From Bacteroidetes bacterium 43-93 (GTDB taxonomy: Bacteria > Bacteroidota > Bacteroidia > Chitinophagales > Chitinophagaceae), in NCBI GenBank assembly GCA_001897855.1, contig MKUO01000001.1:496001-560000 (forward strand): a stretch of DNA of 64,000 nt, written 5' to 3'. A program made the position numbers and the translations under genes. This document shows, piece by piece, positions 52,104 to 61,277 of this stretch; within the stretch, counting starts at the first letter, position 1; each line of letters opens with the position of its first letter. The notes beneath the pieces are model-generated. The model worked only from the letters and a program-made list of their open reading frames with translations. It was not told where the DNA came from and ran no database searches.

Positions 52104-52550
52104 TTAAGTGCTTTGTGCTTCCGCCATTTGCTTCACTATCTCTAATCCTTTCGGAAAAGCAATGGAGAATTCTTCCACAAATTCGTCAGCCATATCCATG
52201 TTGACGGATAGTTCTGTTTTATTGCCTGATGGCTTTAAGATATATTCTTCGATAGCGCCTGCCCATTGCTTGGCCTGTTCACTTATAGAGTCTTCTGTAC
52301 CATTGGTTACTTCGCCCAGGTGTTGGAACGTCATCTTTTCATTAGGGATAAGTTCTTTGATATGAGAAACCATCCCGTTGTTGTTGCTATCTACAAACAG
52401 AACTTTGCTGCCTTGCTTCCAGTCTGTGATAGCATGTGAATCGGGTGCAAATACAGATGTCCATGCACGGTAACTTTCGTCGTTCCATAGTACCTGCCAT
52501 ACAGTTGCGGGTGATGCATTGATGGTAATACTGAATGTTTTATTGGTCAT
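52104..52550 (-). CDS. SRPBCC (AHSA1-like) domain protein
   Basis: A 148-aa START-fold protein. The pattern FSITINASPATVWQVLWNDE, then SYRAWTSVF, GSKVLFVD and PNEKMTFQHLG is typical of AHSA1/activator-of-Hsp90-like SRPBCC proteins, which bind hydrophobic ligands. Function in bacteria is mostly unknown. It is transcribed alone. Confidence 0.85.
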   Translation of the reverse strand: MTNKTFSITINASPATVWQVLWNDESYRAWTSVFAPDSHAITDWKQGSKVLFVDSNNNGMVSHIKELIPNEKMTFQHLGEVTNGTEDSISEQAKQWAGAIEEYILKPSGNKTELSVNMDMADEFVEEFSIAFPKGLEIVKQMAEAQST

Positions 52551-52625
52551 AGTTTACAGTTTAGGTTACAAAGATCGGTATATGTCATAACGTGTGCAGG
52601 GTATATAGCGACAATAGTAGGGCGT

Positions 52626-52949
52626 ATGACGAAATTTTCTCAATTTCACAGCAGACAGATGAAAGAAATTTACTACAAGTTTGCACCACTACGCATCACA
52701 TGGCTGATAATGCTGGTAGTCATTGTTTTCCTTGATATTGTAAGTTTTGATGCAAAGTTTCTGCTACTGATATGCTTTTTTAATATCATCATGCTGGTAT
52801 TCGCCGGCCTGGTATATGCAGCTAACCGTATAGTAAATGTGGTAGTTAAGAACCCGGCGCCGTGGTGGGGATGGCAGTTGCTGCTATCTTCTATTGTATT
52901 ATATCTAATAATCAGCCGGCTACTGGACTCGTACCCGGCTAATTATTAA
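52626..52949 (+). CDS. Small membrane protein, 107 aa
   Basis: A protein with three hydrophobic segments (about 23-40, 45-65 and 82-100) and a basic N-terminus. The third segment follows a KNPAPWWGW interface motif. I recognise no family. Its stop overlaps the mutS2 stop on the other strand by 4 bp. Confidence 0.6.
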   Translation: MTKFSQFHSRQMKEIYYKFAPLRITWLIMLVVIVFLDIVSFDAKFLLLICFFNIIMLVFAGLVYAANRIVNVVVKNPAPWWGWQLLLSSIVLYLIISRLLDSYPANY

Positions 52950-55078
52950 GCCTGTTTCTTTTTTGTTTTCTGCTTTGCGGGCTGTTCTTTCTTTTTCACC
53001 ACAATCCATTCATCGAGCGATACATTGAATGGCATCTGCCCGATCTGCACAATAGCCTTTTTGCCTCTGATTTCTGTCAGGCGCCCAACCTGATGGTTGT
53101 CTTTATTCCGCACCATATCACCCACTTTAGCCTCTCCACCTACTGTATCGTAGTTCTTGTCGGCCTTTTTGGCAATAGCCGCGTTAGATGCTACCTGTTT
53201 CCTTTTGAACAAAACGTTCTCTGCAGCCGCGATCACTTCTCCTTTATTCTCTGCTTTCTTCCAGTCAAATATGATCTGCTTGAACTTACGCTCCATATCG
53301 CGCAGGTAGTCCAGCTCTTCTTTCTTGATCTTGTTCTGCAGCCTTAGGGTATTAAAGTGCTGTTCTTTCTTTTCTTTATCTATCAGCGTTTCAAACTCTT
53401 TTTCGAGGTCTTTATTCTTCTTTAGGAGCTTATCCAGTTCTTTTTCTTTGTTGGCCAGTTTCTGCGATTGCTGCTCGGTCTGGTGCAGCATTTTATCCAG
53501 TTTAAAGTGCCCACGTTCGGTAAGTTGCCGCGCCCTGTTGATCACGTCGGGCGACAGGCCACTACGCTGCGCAATGGCGAAAGTATAAGAGCTGCCCGGC
53601 TTGCCTATGTTCAGTTGATACAATGGTTCCAGTTTATCCTCATCAAACGCCATAGCACCGTTAACGATGCCCTGCACCTTGCCGGCCATGACCTTCAGGT
53701 TCAGGTAGTGGGTGGTAATGATGCCAAGTGCATGACGTTTTGCTAACTCTTCAACAATTGCTTCTGCAAAGGCACCGCCCAGGTTAGGATCAGATCCGCT
53801 GCCCAGTTCGTCTATAAAGAATAAAGTCTTACCGTTGGCGAAGTCCATGAAGTATTTCATATCGCGCAGGTGCGCGCTATACGTACTCAACTCATGCTCT
53901 ATCGACTGGGTGTCGCCGATATGTATCATCAATTGCTTGAAGATGCCGATCTCTGAATCAGGTGAACACGGTATCAGCAAACCGGCCTGGGTCATTAGCT
54001 GCAGCAAACCCACAGTTTTCATAGAAACTGTTTTACCACCGGCATTAGGCCCGCTGATAATAAGGATGCGCTGGGTTCTATCCAGTTTGATATTCAAAGG
54101 GATAACAGGTTTATTATTTAGCCTGTTATGCAATAACAGCAGCGGATGATAAGCTTTTACCAGTTCAATATGCGGATGCGGGCTAAGCCTTGGCATCTCC
54201 GCATTCATATCGGCTGCCAGTAATGCTTTAGCTTGTATAAAATCAAACAAGCCGCACAATTCATAATAACTAAGCAATAGCGGCTGGTACGCAGATAAGG
54301 AAGCGGTAGTTTGTGCCAGTATACGTTGTATCTCCCTGGCTTCGGCTCTTTCAAGGGAAGCAACTTCGTTATTAGTTTCTATCGTCTCTTCCGGTTCTAT
54401 GAACACCGTGCGTTGCGAATCACTTTCACCATGAAGAATACCTTTTACTATGCGTTTATGTTCCGCAAAAACTGCAACCACACGCCTGCCGTTCAGGAAG
54501 CCTTCGGCTATATCTGCCAGGTAACCTTGTTTATTCAGCTTGCGTAATACACCTTCAAACAACTTTCTCAGCTCATTACGTTTTGACGATAGGTCGGCAC
54601 GAATGCTCATCAGCTCGCGGGATGCATTATCACGCACATGGCCCAGGTCGTCTATCACGGCCCCAATAATAGAACTGATCTGCTTTTCGTAGATAATCTT
54701 TTCTGTCAGCTCACGCAGATGAGGGTAGAGGGTATCATGGTTTTTGAACCATGTTAGTATATCACGTATGGTTAACGCAAGCTTTTGAAAAGAGAGCAGG
54801 TCGAGCCCCGAAAGTACGGCACCTGGCACCGCCAGCAACTTCAATTCTTTTTCCAGGTTGGTAATAAAGTCATTCGGAAAAGTATTACCTGTCCGAACTA
54901 TGGAAGTGTACTCATAGGTTTGCTGCAGTGCACGCTCTACATATTCTAAACGGGTATGAAAACGCAGGGACTCCACACGTTCGCGCGCGGCATCCGTCCG
55001 GCATTTTTGCTTCAGTAATTGAACAACCTTGTTAAACTCTAACGACTCAGCAGCGTGAGCCGGGTATATCAGCATCAT
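52946..55078 (-). CDS. mutS2: MutS2 family ATPase without Smr domain
   Basis: A 710-aa MutS2 homologue. The helical core/clamp (about 1-300) is followed by the ATPase with Walker A GPNAGGKTVSMKT, then the DELGSGSDPNLGGAFAE Walker B region and THYLNLK. A long coiled coil (about 510-610, KDLEKEFETLIDKEKK) and a KOW/SH3-like strand pair (DMVRNKDNHQVGRLTEI) follow. Most MutS2 proteins end in an Smr nuclease domain of about 80 aa; here the protein stops in a Lys/Gln-rich tail instead. MutS2 acts on branched DNA or on collided ribosomes; without Smr it probably binds but does not cut. Confidence 0.9.
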   Translation of the reverse strand: MMLIYPAHAAESLEFNKVVQLLKQKCRTDAARERVESLRFHTRLEYVERALQQTYEYTSIVRTGNTFPNDFITNLEKELKLLAVPGAVLSGLDLLSFQKLALTIRDILTWFKNHDTLYPHLRELTEKIIYEKQISSIIGAVIDDLGHVRDNASRELMSIRADLSSKRNELRKLFEGVLRKLNKQGYLADIAEGFLNGRRVVAVFAEHKRIVKGILHGESDSQRTVFIEPEETIETNNEVASLERAEAREIQRILAQTTASLSAYQPLLLSYYELCGLFDFIQAKALLAADMNAEMPRLSPHPHIELVKAYHPLLLLHNRLNNKPVIPLNIKLDRTQRILIISGPNAGGKTVSMKTVGLLQLMTQAGLLIPCSPDSEIGIFKQLMIHIGDTQSIEHELSTYSAHLRDMKYFMDFANGKTLFFIDELGSGSDPNLGGAFAEAIVEELAKRHALGIITTHYLNLKVMAGKVQGIVNGAMAFDEDKLEPLYQLNIGKPGSSYTFAIAQRSGLSPDVINRARQLTERGHFKLDKMLHQTEQQSQKLANKEKELDKLLKKNKDLEKEFETLIDKEKKEQHFNTLRLQNKIKKEELDYLRDMERKFKQIIFDWKKAENKGEVIAAAENVLFKRKQVASNAAIAKKADKNYDTVGGEAKVGDMVRNKDNHQVGRLTEIRGKKAIVQIGQMPFNVSLDEWIVVKKKEQPAKQKTKKKQA

Positions 55079-55100
55079 ATCTATTCCTGTCTAAGGCTTG

Positions 55101-55108
55101 CAAAGGTA
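55101..55108 (-). promoter_or_regulatory. TAnnTTTG promoter box of mutS2
   Basis: Minus-strand TACCTTTG ends 22 nt before the ATG at 55078. No clear -33 element. Confidence 0.55.
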
Positions 55109-55173
55109 CGTATTAGCGGATTTTTAAGTTTATTGAAACATTATTTCTGTTATATTGCGTATAGCAGAAAACA

Positions 55174-58100
55174 ATGACTAATTACGACCGGCTGATATCG
55201 AACCTGGATGCATTTATACGCAAATATTATGCAAACCAGCTGTTACGTGGCACCCTTATCATATTGATATGTATTATAGCTTATATCTTGTTAGCCACGG
55301 TAGGTGAATATTACCTGTACCTGCCGGTTTGGGGTAGAATTACCATTATTTCTATTTTTTTAATTGCAGGTTTAACAGCTTTAGGCTGGCTGGTGATCTT
55401 GCCCTTGTCGAAGATGGCAAGGATGGGTAAGGTGATCTCGCATGAGCAGGCTGCTACCATCATCGGCAGGCATTTCCCGGAAGTGAGCGATAAGCTGCTG
55501 AATATTTTACAGTTAAAAAACCAACATGATATTACTGCCAGCAAGGAATTGATAGAAGCCAGCATCGGGCAGAAGGCTGCGCAGATCGCGGTTGTTCCCT
55601 TTACAGGTGCGGTAGACCTGGCAAGGAACAGGAAGTATCTTCCTTATCTCTTGCCGCTTATACTAGTTGGTGTATTCATCCTGGTGGCAGCGCCTAATGT
55701 TTTTAAGGATGGCTCCCGCAGATTATTACAGCCGACTACGACATTTGAGCGGCCCACACCTTTCCGTTTTATAGTGAAAAACGATAAGCTGCAAACCGTT
55801 CGCAATGCAGATTTTGTATTGCAGGTTATAGTAGATGGAAATGCCCTGCCTGCCGAAATGTATATGGCAACTGGCAATGATAAGATACTGATGCAGACAA
55901 CCGGCAAAAATGAATTTCAATACACATTCAGAAATGTGACTGAGCCTGTTACCTTTCATTTATACGCTTCCGGTTTTTATTCAAAAGAATATACGCTTAC
56001 AGTAGCACAAAAACCGGTGCTCAAAGCATTTAGGGTGAAAGTGAATTATCCTGACTATACAGGACGGAAAGATGAAGAACGCAGCAGCCTGGGCGATATG
56101 ACTGTACCTGCAGGCACCTATGTTAGCTGGGCATTTGCGGCGGCCTATACTGATGAGGCCAGGATTAGGATGGGGGATGGTGCAGCACAGAAGCTGACAT
56201 CACAGATGGGTATGTTTGGAGCGCAGTATCGTTTTATGAATGATACATCTTATGTGTTGACTCTAAAGAATAATGGTTCCGGCATCACAGACAGCTTTAC
56301 CTATCATATAAAAGTGATACAAGACGAATATCCTGTTTTGCAAGTGCAGGAGTTTAAAGATACCGTAAACGGCACACAGGTATTAATTAATGGCACTGCC
56401 GGTGACGATTATGGTGTCAGCAAGGTATTATTCCATATTAAACAAACCGGTGCTGATAAGAAGGTTATTGCCGAGAAAGTAGTGCCGCTTAAAACTACGC
56501 CCGGTACCCTTACCACCTTCCAACATTATTTTGATGTATCTGTATTTAATCTTCAGCCAGATCAGCAGCTGACCTATTACATAGAGGCATGGGATAATGA
56601 CGGTGTGCATGGCAGCAAGGCCACCCGTAGCGCGGAAATGTCTTACAAGATGTTCTCCGTTGAGCAAATAGACTCCGCCATGAATGCCAACTCGCAACAG
56701 ATCAATTCCGGCTTAAGCAATAGTGCAGAACATACGCAGGAACTGCAATCTCAATACAAAGAGATGCAAACCAAAATGCTGCAGAGTGACAACCTCGATT
56801 TCGAGCAGAAGCAGAACCTGCAGCAGATGGCCAATATGCAGCAGCAACTGCAGCAGCAGATGGAAGCGGTAAAGAAAAGGCTTGAGGACCAGATAGAGCA
56901 AAGCAAGCAAAAGGAATATAGCGAAGACCTGAAAGATAAACAGGATGCTTTGCAAAAACAGATGGATAACCTGCTGAATAAGGAGTTGAAAGAGCAGATG
57001 AAGCGCCTGCAGGACCTGATGAAGCAGCTGAATAAAGACAAAGCATTACAGGCTATGAAGGAAATGGAGCAGGAAAATAAGCTCTTCAACATGGACCTGA
57101 AGCGTATGCAGGAACTGATGAAACAGATGGAAATGCAGATGCGCCTGGAAGATCTTGCCAACAAAATGGATAAGCTGGCCGAGAAGCAGCTGGACCTGAA
57201 ATCGCAAACAGATAAAGGAAAGAAAGATAAAGAACAGCTAAGCAAGGAGCAGGATGCGTTGAAGAAGGAACTGGAAAATGCAATGAACAAAGAGATGAAA
57301 GAGGCGCAGGACCTGAACAAGCAACAGGAAAGCCCGCAAAATCTCGATGATGTAGCAAAAACAGGTGACGAGGCTAAGAAAGAGATGCAGCAAAGCAGCC
57401 AGCAATTAAATGATGGTAAAGCAGGCGCATCCAGTAAATCGCAAAGCCAGGCAGCGCAAAACCTGCAGTCTATGGCACAGAGCATGCGCAATTCTGCAGG
57501 TGGTATGGACGTGCCGACTATTACTAAAGATATACGCGCGGTTCGCCAGATATTGACAAACCTGGTGCGCCTTTCTTTTGATGAAGAGCGATTAATGAAG
57601 ACAGTGCGTGTAACACCAGTTGCCAGCCAGGCTTATTTGAATAACCAGGATGAGCAAAAGCGCCTTCATGCCAACTCGCGCATGATACGTGATAGCCTGT
57701 TTGAGATGAGCAAGAAAATCGCAAAGCTCCATGCAAGTATCAATAAAGAAACTACAGAGCTGGAAAAAGAAATGTCTGCGTCTGTTACCGGGCTGGAGAA
57801 CCGCCGTATCGATGAAGTGGTAGTAAGACAGCAAGGCGCTATGATGCATACCAATAACCTGGCCCTGATGCTGAATGAAACATTGGCAAACCTGATGCAG
57901 ATGCAGGCACAGGCAATGAAACAAGGCAAGGCCGGAAGCTGTAATAAACCCGGGGGGATGACACCTAAGCCGGGGCCAGGTGAGCAATTAAGTGATATCA
58001 TTACCAAACAGCAGCAACTTGGTGATGCTATGCAACAGATGAAGAACGCCCAGCAACAAAGAAATGGCTCTGAGCAAGGAGATAAACAAGGCGACAAGCA

Positions 58101-58587
58101 AGGTGAACAAGGTGGTAAAAACAATAACAATAACGGTAAGCAAGGTAATGGCGAATACGGGGATCCGCAGCAACTGGCCATGCTGGCACAACAACAAGCT
58201 GCACTAAGGCGCCAGTTGCAGCAATTGAATAGCCTGCTAAACAGCAAAGGAATAGGTAATGCAAAGGTGCTGAAGGATATACAGGATAAAATGGACCGTA
58301 CTGAAACTGACCTTGTAAATCGCAGGCTCAGCAATGAATTGCTGCAAAGACAAAGAGAGATCATGTCGCGATTGCTGCAGGCAGAAAAATCTTTGCGGGA
58401 ACAGGAGCAGGATGATAAAAGATCTTCGAAGAACCCGGAAGAGATCAGCAGGCCCGTGCCGCCTGAATTGCAGAAGTATATCAATCAACGCCAACAGTTG
58501 CTGGAGCAATACAAAACCGTTCCTGCGCAATTAAAGCCATATTACCGTGATATGGTACAGCAATACTATCAGAAGGTTGGTAAATAA
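55174..58587 (+). CDS. DUF4175 family large coiled-coil membrane protein
   Basis: A 1137-aa protein. Two spans near the N-terminus (about 22-45 and 52-75) and a third at about 160-178 are followed by beta-rich regions (about 190-490, immunoglobulin-like). Residues 510-1100 are a Gln/Lys/Met-rich coiled coil, with long runs of QM, QL and KE, and an Asn/Gly/Gln-rich stretch at about 970-1000. It matches the DUF4175 proteins of this phylum, of unknown role, perhaps in envelope organisation. The low complexity creates long antisense frames that are not genes. The gene is divergent from mutS2. Confidence 0.87.
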   Translation: MTNYDRLISNLDAFIRKYYANQLLRGTLIILICIIAYILLATVGEYYLYLPVWGRITIISIFLIAGLTALGWLVILPLSKMARMGKVISHEQAATIIGRHFPEVSDKLLNILQLKNQHDITASKELIEASIGQKAAQIAVVPFTGAVDLARNRKYLPYLLPLILVGVFILVAAPNVFKDGSRRLLQPTTTFERPTPFRFIVKNDKLQTVRNADFVLQVIVDGNALPAEMYMATGNDKILMQTTGKNEFQYTFRNVTEPVTFHLYASGFYSKEYTLTVAQKPVLKAFRVKVNYPDYTGRKDEERSSLGDMTVPAGTYVSWAFAAAYTDEARIRMGDGAAQKLTSQMGMFGAQYRFMNDTSYVLTLKNNGSGITDSFTYHIKVIQDEYPVLQVQEFKDTVNGTQVLINGTAGDDYGVSKVLFHIKQTGADKKVIAEKVVPLKTTPGTLTTFQHYFDVSVFNLQPDQQLTYYIEAWDNDGVHGSKATRSAEMSYKMFSVEQIDSAMNANSQQINSGLSNSAEHTQELQSQYKEMQTKMLQSDNLDFEQKQNLQQMANMQQQLQQQMEAVKKRLEDQIEQSKQKEYSEDLKDKQDALQKQMDNLLNKELKEQMKRLQDLMKQLNKDKALQAMKEMEQENKLFNMDLKRMQELMKQMEMQMRLEDLANKMDKLAEKQLDLKSQTDKGKKDKEQLSKEQDALKKELENAMNKEMKEAQDLNKQQESPQNLDDVAKTGDEAKKEMQQSSQQLNDGKAGASSKSQSQAAQNLQSMAQSMRNSAGGMDVPTITKDIRAVRQILTNLVRLSFDEERLMKTVRVTPVASQAYLNNQDEQKRLHANSRMIRDSLFEMSKKIAKLHASINKETTELEKEMSASVTGLENRRIDEVVVRQQGAMMHTNNLALMLNETLANLMQMQAQAMKQGKAGSCNKPGGMTPKPGPGEQLSDIITKQQQLGDAMQQMKNAQQQRNGSEQGDKQGDKQGEQGGKNNNNNGKQGNGEYGDPQQLAMLAQQQAALRRQLQQLNSLLNSKGIGNAKVLKDIQDKMDRTETDLVNRRLSNELLQRQREIMSRLLQAEKSLREQEQDDKRSSKNPEEISRPVPPELQKYINQRQQLLEQYKTVPAQLKPYYRDMVQQYYQKVGK

Positions 58588-58841
58588 TATAAGGGATTTC
58601 ACCTGCTTTGCCAAAATGTGATTTTCCTCAGATGTGCATAACCTGTTAATATGCAGATGTTTTTTCTTTTCTTTGTAAGTTGTTGATTGTCATTATTTTG
58701 TCTTTTAAGAATGGCACGCTTTTTGAACATATTAAAAATGAAGGTTAAATTTTAATTTGCCCTGTATTGCGGTGGTTGATTATTGTACTTAACTTTCATA
58801 TAATAAAAAAAGTAAGTAGTTCTTAACCAAAAAAAGTGCCT

Positions 58842-59312
58842 ATGATATTCTCACGAACTTACCGGTATCAATCTTCAATGCGTCCGGATGATATAAAAGG
58901 ACGCCTCGTTGGTAAGCATGTAAAAGTGCACAATATGGACTTCGAGGTGTCTGAAAAAGACCGCATGTTGCGGATCATTCCTCACGCAGAAGAAGAGAAC
59001 GAGATCAAAACATTGCCGATTACTCATGTAGAACTTACAGGAAAGGGAGACAAAACACAGGTAGTCATCAGCGCTAAAATGCGCAAGATTGACTCCGGGG
59101 GGCCGATGCTTATATTAATATTCTGTTTGTTCTTGTTGATAGGATCCGGTGCCACATTCTATTTTGGGAAAAATGAGTACCTGACTTATACCTATACATT
59201 AGGTACCATCGGAGTACTTATTTTATTAGTGTTCTGGCTGCGGATGGAGAGAGGCTATTTTGATTATGTGCGTAAAATACGCGACTATATAAAAAATCAA
59301 AGCGTAGCTTAA
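58842..59312 (+). CDS. Hypothetical membrane protein, 156 aa
   Basis: I choose ATG 58842 over the GTG at 58836. A soluble N-terminal part (about 1-88, with MRPDDIKGRLVGKHVKVHNM and LPITHVELTGKGDKTQVVIS) precedes two spans (about 90-108 and 118-138) and a basic tail. No family recognised. The last codons (KNQSVA) are the left arm of a perfect terminator stem. 254 bp upstream of the start hold no gene I can support; T-rich segments there resemble promoter sequence but no clean TAnnTTTG box is seen. Confidence 0.65.
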   Translation: MIFSRTYRYQSSMRPDDIKGRLVGKHVKVHNMDFEVSEKDRMLRIIPHAEEENEIKTLPITHVELTGKGDKTQVVISAKMRKIDSGGPMLILIFCLFLLIGSGATFYFGKNEYLTYTYTLGTIGVLILLVFWLRMERGYFDYVRKIRDYIKNQSVA

Positions 59313-59330
59313 GTTACGCTTTGATTTTTT
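59291..59330. terminator. Bidirectional terminator overlapping the end of a gene
   Basis: AAAAAATCAAAGCGTA (59291-59306) and TACGCTTTGATTTTTT (59315-59330) form a perfect 16-bp inverted repeat around GCTTAAGT. The stop codon TAA (59310-59312) lies in the loop and the last codons are in the left arm. T6 on one side and A6 on the other allow termination from both directions. Confidence 0.92.
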
Positions 59331-59372
59331 AATATCTAACGATTGGTTCTTACCGTCGTCTATAATTTTTTT

Positions 59373-59963
59373 CTACTGTATATAAGGCTTCAGTGAGTCT
59401 AACGGAGTATCGCTGGTAAAGATCTTTATCAGTTTCCTGTCCTTATCGTAAATATTGATCTGCGGAAGCGATTTATAGATAAAAGTTTTGTCTATAAATT
59501 TTGTTTGGTCGTTATCAATGGTAACGGCTATTGCAGGAAACCTATCTACATTGGTAACATTGGTAAAATACTCCATGTAGTTTTCCATAGCGTATGCTGC
59601 CATCAGCATGATCTTCGACTTCTTAAAAAGATCCAGGTTCCTGGTTAGCAGCACGGTTTCATCCTGGCAGTGCTCGCATGTTGGGTTAAACATCATAACG
59701 AACAAATTTGCGCCATTATCCAGATCCTTTTGCGTCAGGTAATCATCTGTAAATACTTTGTTGTGTAAAGTCTTTAACATGAAAGGCGGCATAGGCGCGC
59801 CAATTTCTTTATAGTTGATCTTTACCGAAGTATCTTTAGGGCTGTATTTCTTTATCCAGGCTCCTACGGGGTCACCCGTTAATTCCTGTTTTTTCTTCTT
59901 TTGGCCATAAGCTGTGAATACAGTGCTTACAAGGCAGATAATGATTAGTAATTTGCGTTGCAT
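59373..59963 (-). CDS. Thioredoxin-like (TlpA/DUF5106-type) periplasmic protein
   Basis: A 196-aa protein with a signal peptide (cleaved near AYG-Q, residue 20). The thioredoxin fold carries CEHC (Cys96, Cys99) in FVMMFNPTCEHCQDE, and a cis-Pro in YKSLPQINIYDKD. This is the TlpA-like redoxin type with a CxxC site, likely reducing or exchanging disulfides in the periplasm. It is divergent from rarA by 42 bp. Confidence 0.87.
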   Translation of the reverse strand: MQRKLLIIICLVSTVFTAYGQKKKKQELTGDPVGAWIKKYSPKDTSVKINYKEIGAPMPPFMLKTLHNKVFTDDYLTQKDLDNGANLFVMMFNPTCEHCQDETVLLTRNLDLFKKSKIMLMAAYAMENYMEYFTNVTNVDRFPAIAVTIDNDQTKFIDKTFIYKSLPQINIYDKDRKLIKIFTSDTPLDSLKPYIQ

Positions 59964-60005
59964 AGAGCGAATTTAGGGATTTACATCAAAAAGAATAGCT
60001 AAAAT

Positions 60006-61277
60006 ATGACAGCCAAATCGCAAATACCGTTGGCGGAAAGAATGAGGCCTTTGGTGCTGGAAGATTTTATAGGCCAGCAACATCTTGTAGGTAAAGGAAA
60101 GGTATTAGAACAGATGATCCATCATCGTAAAGCATATTCTATCCTGTTCTGGGGCCCGCCGGGTGTTGGCAAAACCACGCTGGCACAGATCATAGCACAC
60201 GCTATGGATATACCCTTCTTTACCCTGAGTGCGATAGATAGCGGCGTGAAGGAAGTGCGTAATGTAATAGAAATGGCACGCAAGGCAGGGCATGCCCTTT
60301 TGTTTATAGATGAGATACACCGTTTTAACAAAGCACAGCAGGACAGCTTGTTGGGCGCGGTAGAAAAAGGCATTATTACGCTGATAGGCGCTACCACGGA
60401 AAATCCTTCCTTTGAAGTAATTGGCGCGTTGCTAAGCCGCTGCCAGGTATATGTATTGCAGCCGCTATCAGAAGAGGAACTGAAACAAATGGTATTGCAG
60501 GCGATTGAAAAAGATAGCTGGCTTCAGTCTACCGGTGTAGCAGTACAAGATTGGGATGCATTGCTGCAGCTAAGTGGCGGCGATGGGCGTAGATTGCTCA
60601 ATTTGCTGGAACTGGTAGTATCGTCCATGCCGGAAGACCAGAAGCAGATCACAAATGAGATAGTACAGGATGTAGTGCAGCGCAAAATGGCATTGTATGA
60701 TAAAACAGGGGAGCAGCACTACGATATTATATCGGCGTTCATTAAATCGTTACGCGGCAGCGATCCTAATGCAGCAGTATATTGGCTGGCGCGCATGATA
60801 GAGGGTGGGGAAGACCCCAAGTTCATTGCACGCCGCATGGTAATATTAGCGAGCGAAGATATAGGCAATGCGAATCCCAATGCGTTATTGCTGGCGACAA
60901 CAACCTTCCAGGCAGTAGAGTTGATAGGCTACCCGGAATGCAGAATCATACTTTCGCAATGCGCAACCTACCTGGCGTCTTCGGCTAAAAGCAATGCGTC
61001 TTACATGGCCATCAATAAAGCACAGTCGCTGGTATCGCAAACGGGAGACCTACCGGTGCCACTCGCAATACGCAATGCGCCCACTAACCTGATGAAGAAA
61101 ATGGATTATGGTAAGGGTTATCAATATGCGCACGACTATACAGGTAATTTTGCACCACAGGAATTCCTGCCCGAAAAAATATCAGGTACAAAACTTTACG
61201 ACCCCGGCAATAATGCGTCAGAATCGAGGTTGAGAGATTACCTGCGGCAATGCTGGAAAGATAAGTATGGTTATTAA
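60006..61277 (+). CDS. rarA: Replication-associated recombination protein RarA (MgsA)
   Basis: A 423-aa clamp-loader-like AAA+ ATPase. Walker A GPPGVGKT (50-57), Walker B LLFIDEIHRFNKAQQD, sensor 1 GATTENPSFE, and the C-terminal tetramerisation part with GSDPNAAVYWLARMIEGGED and ASEDIGNANP are all present. It acts at stalled forks with SSB. The length is normal. Its stop overlaps that of the convergent cytochrome gene by 4 bp. Confidence 0.95.
   Translation: MTAKSQIPLAERMRPLVLEDFIGQQHLVGKGKVLEQMIHHRKAYSILFWGPPGVGKTTLAQIIAHAMDIPFFTLSAIDSGVKEVRNVIEMARKAGHALLFIDEIHRFNKAQQDSLLGAVEKGIITLIGATTENPSFEVIGALLSRCQVYVLQPLSEEELKQMVLQAIEKDSWLQSTGVAVQDWDALLQLSGGDGRRLLNLLELVVSSMPEDQKQITNEIVQDVVQRKMALYDKTGEQHYDIISAFIKSLRGSDPNAAVYWLARMIEGGEDPKFIARRMVILASEDIGNANPNALLLATTTFQAVELIGYPECRIILSQCATYLASSAKSNASYMAINKAQSLVSQTGDLPVPLAIRNAPTNLMKKMDYGKGYQYAHDYTGNFAPQEFLPEKISGTKLYDPGNNASESRLRDYLRQCWKDKYGY

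Noticed and set aside
56751-57491. Long antisense Cys/Ser-rich frame over the DUF4175 gene
   Set aside because: It is the reverse reading of Gln/Lys/Met-rich coiled-coil codons; composition is artificial and the sense protein is well supported. The same holds for 57666-58484.
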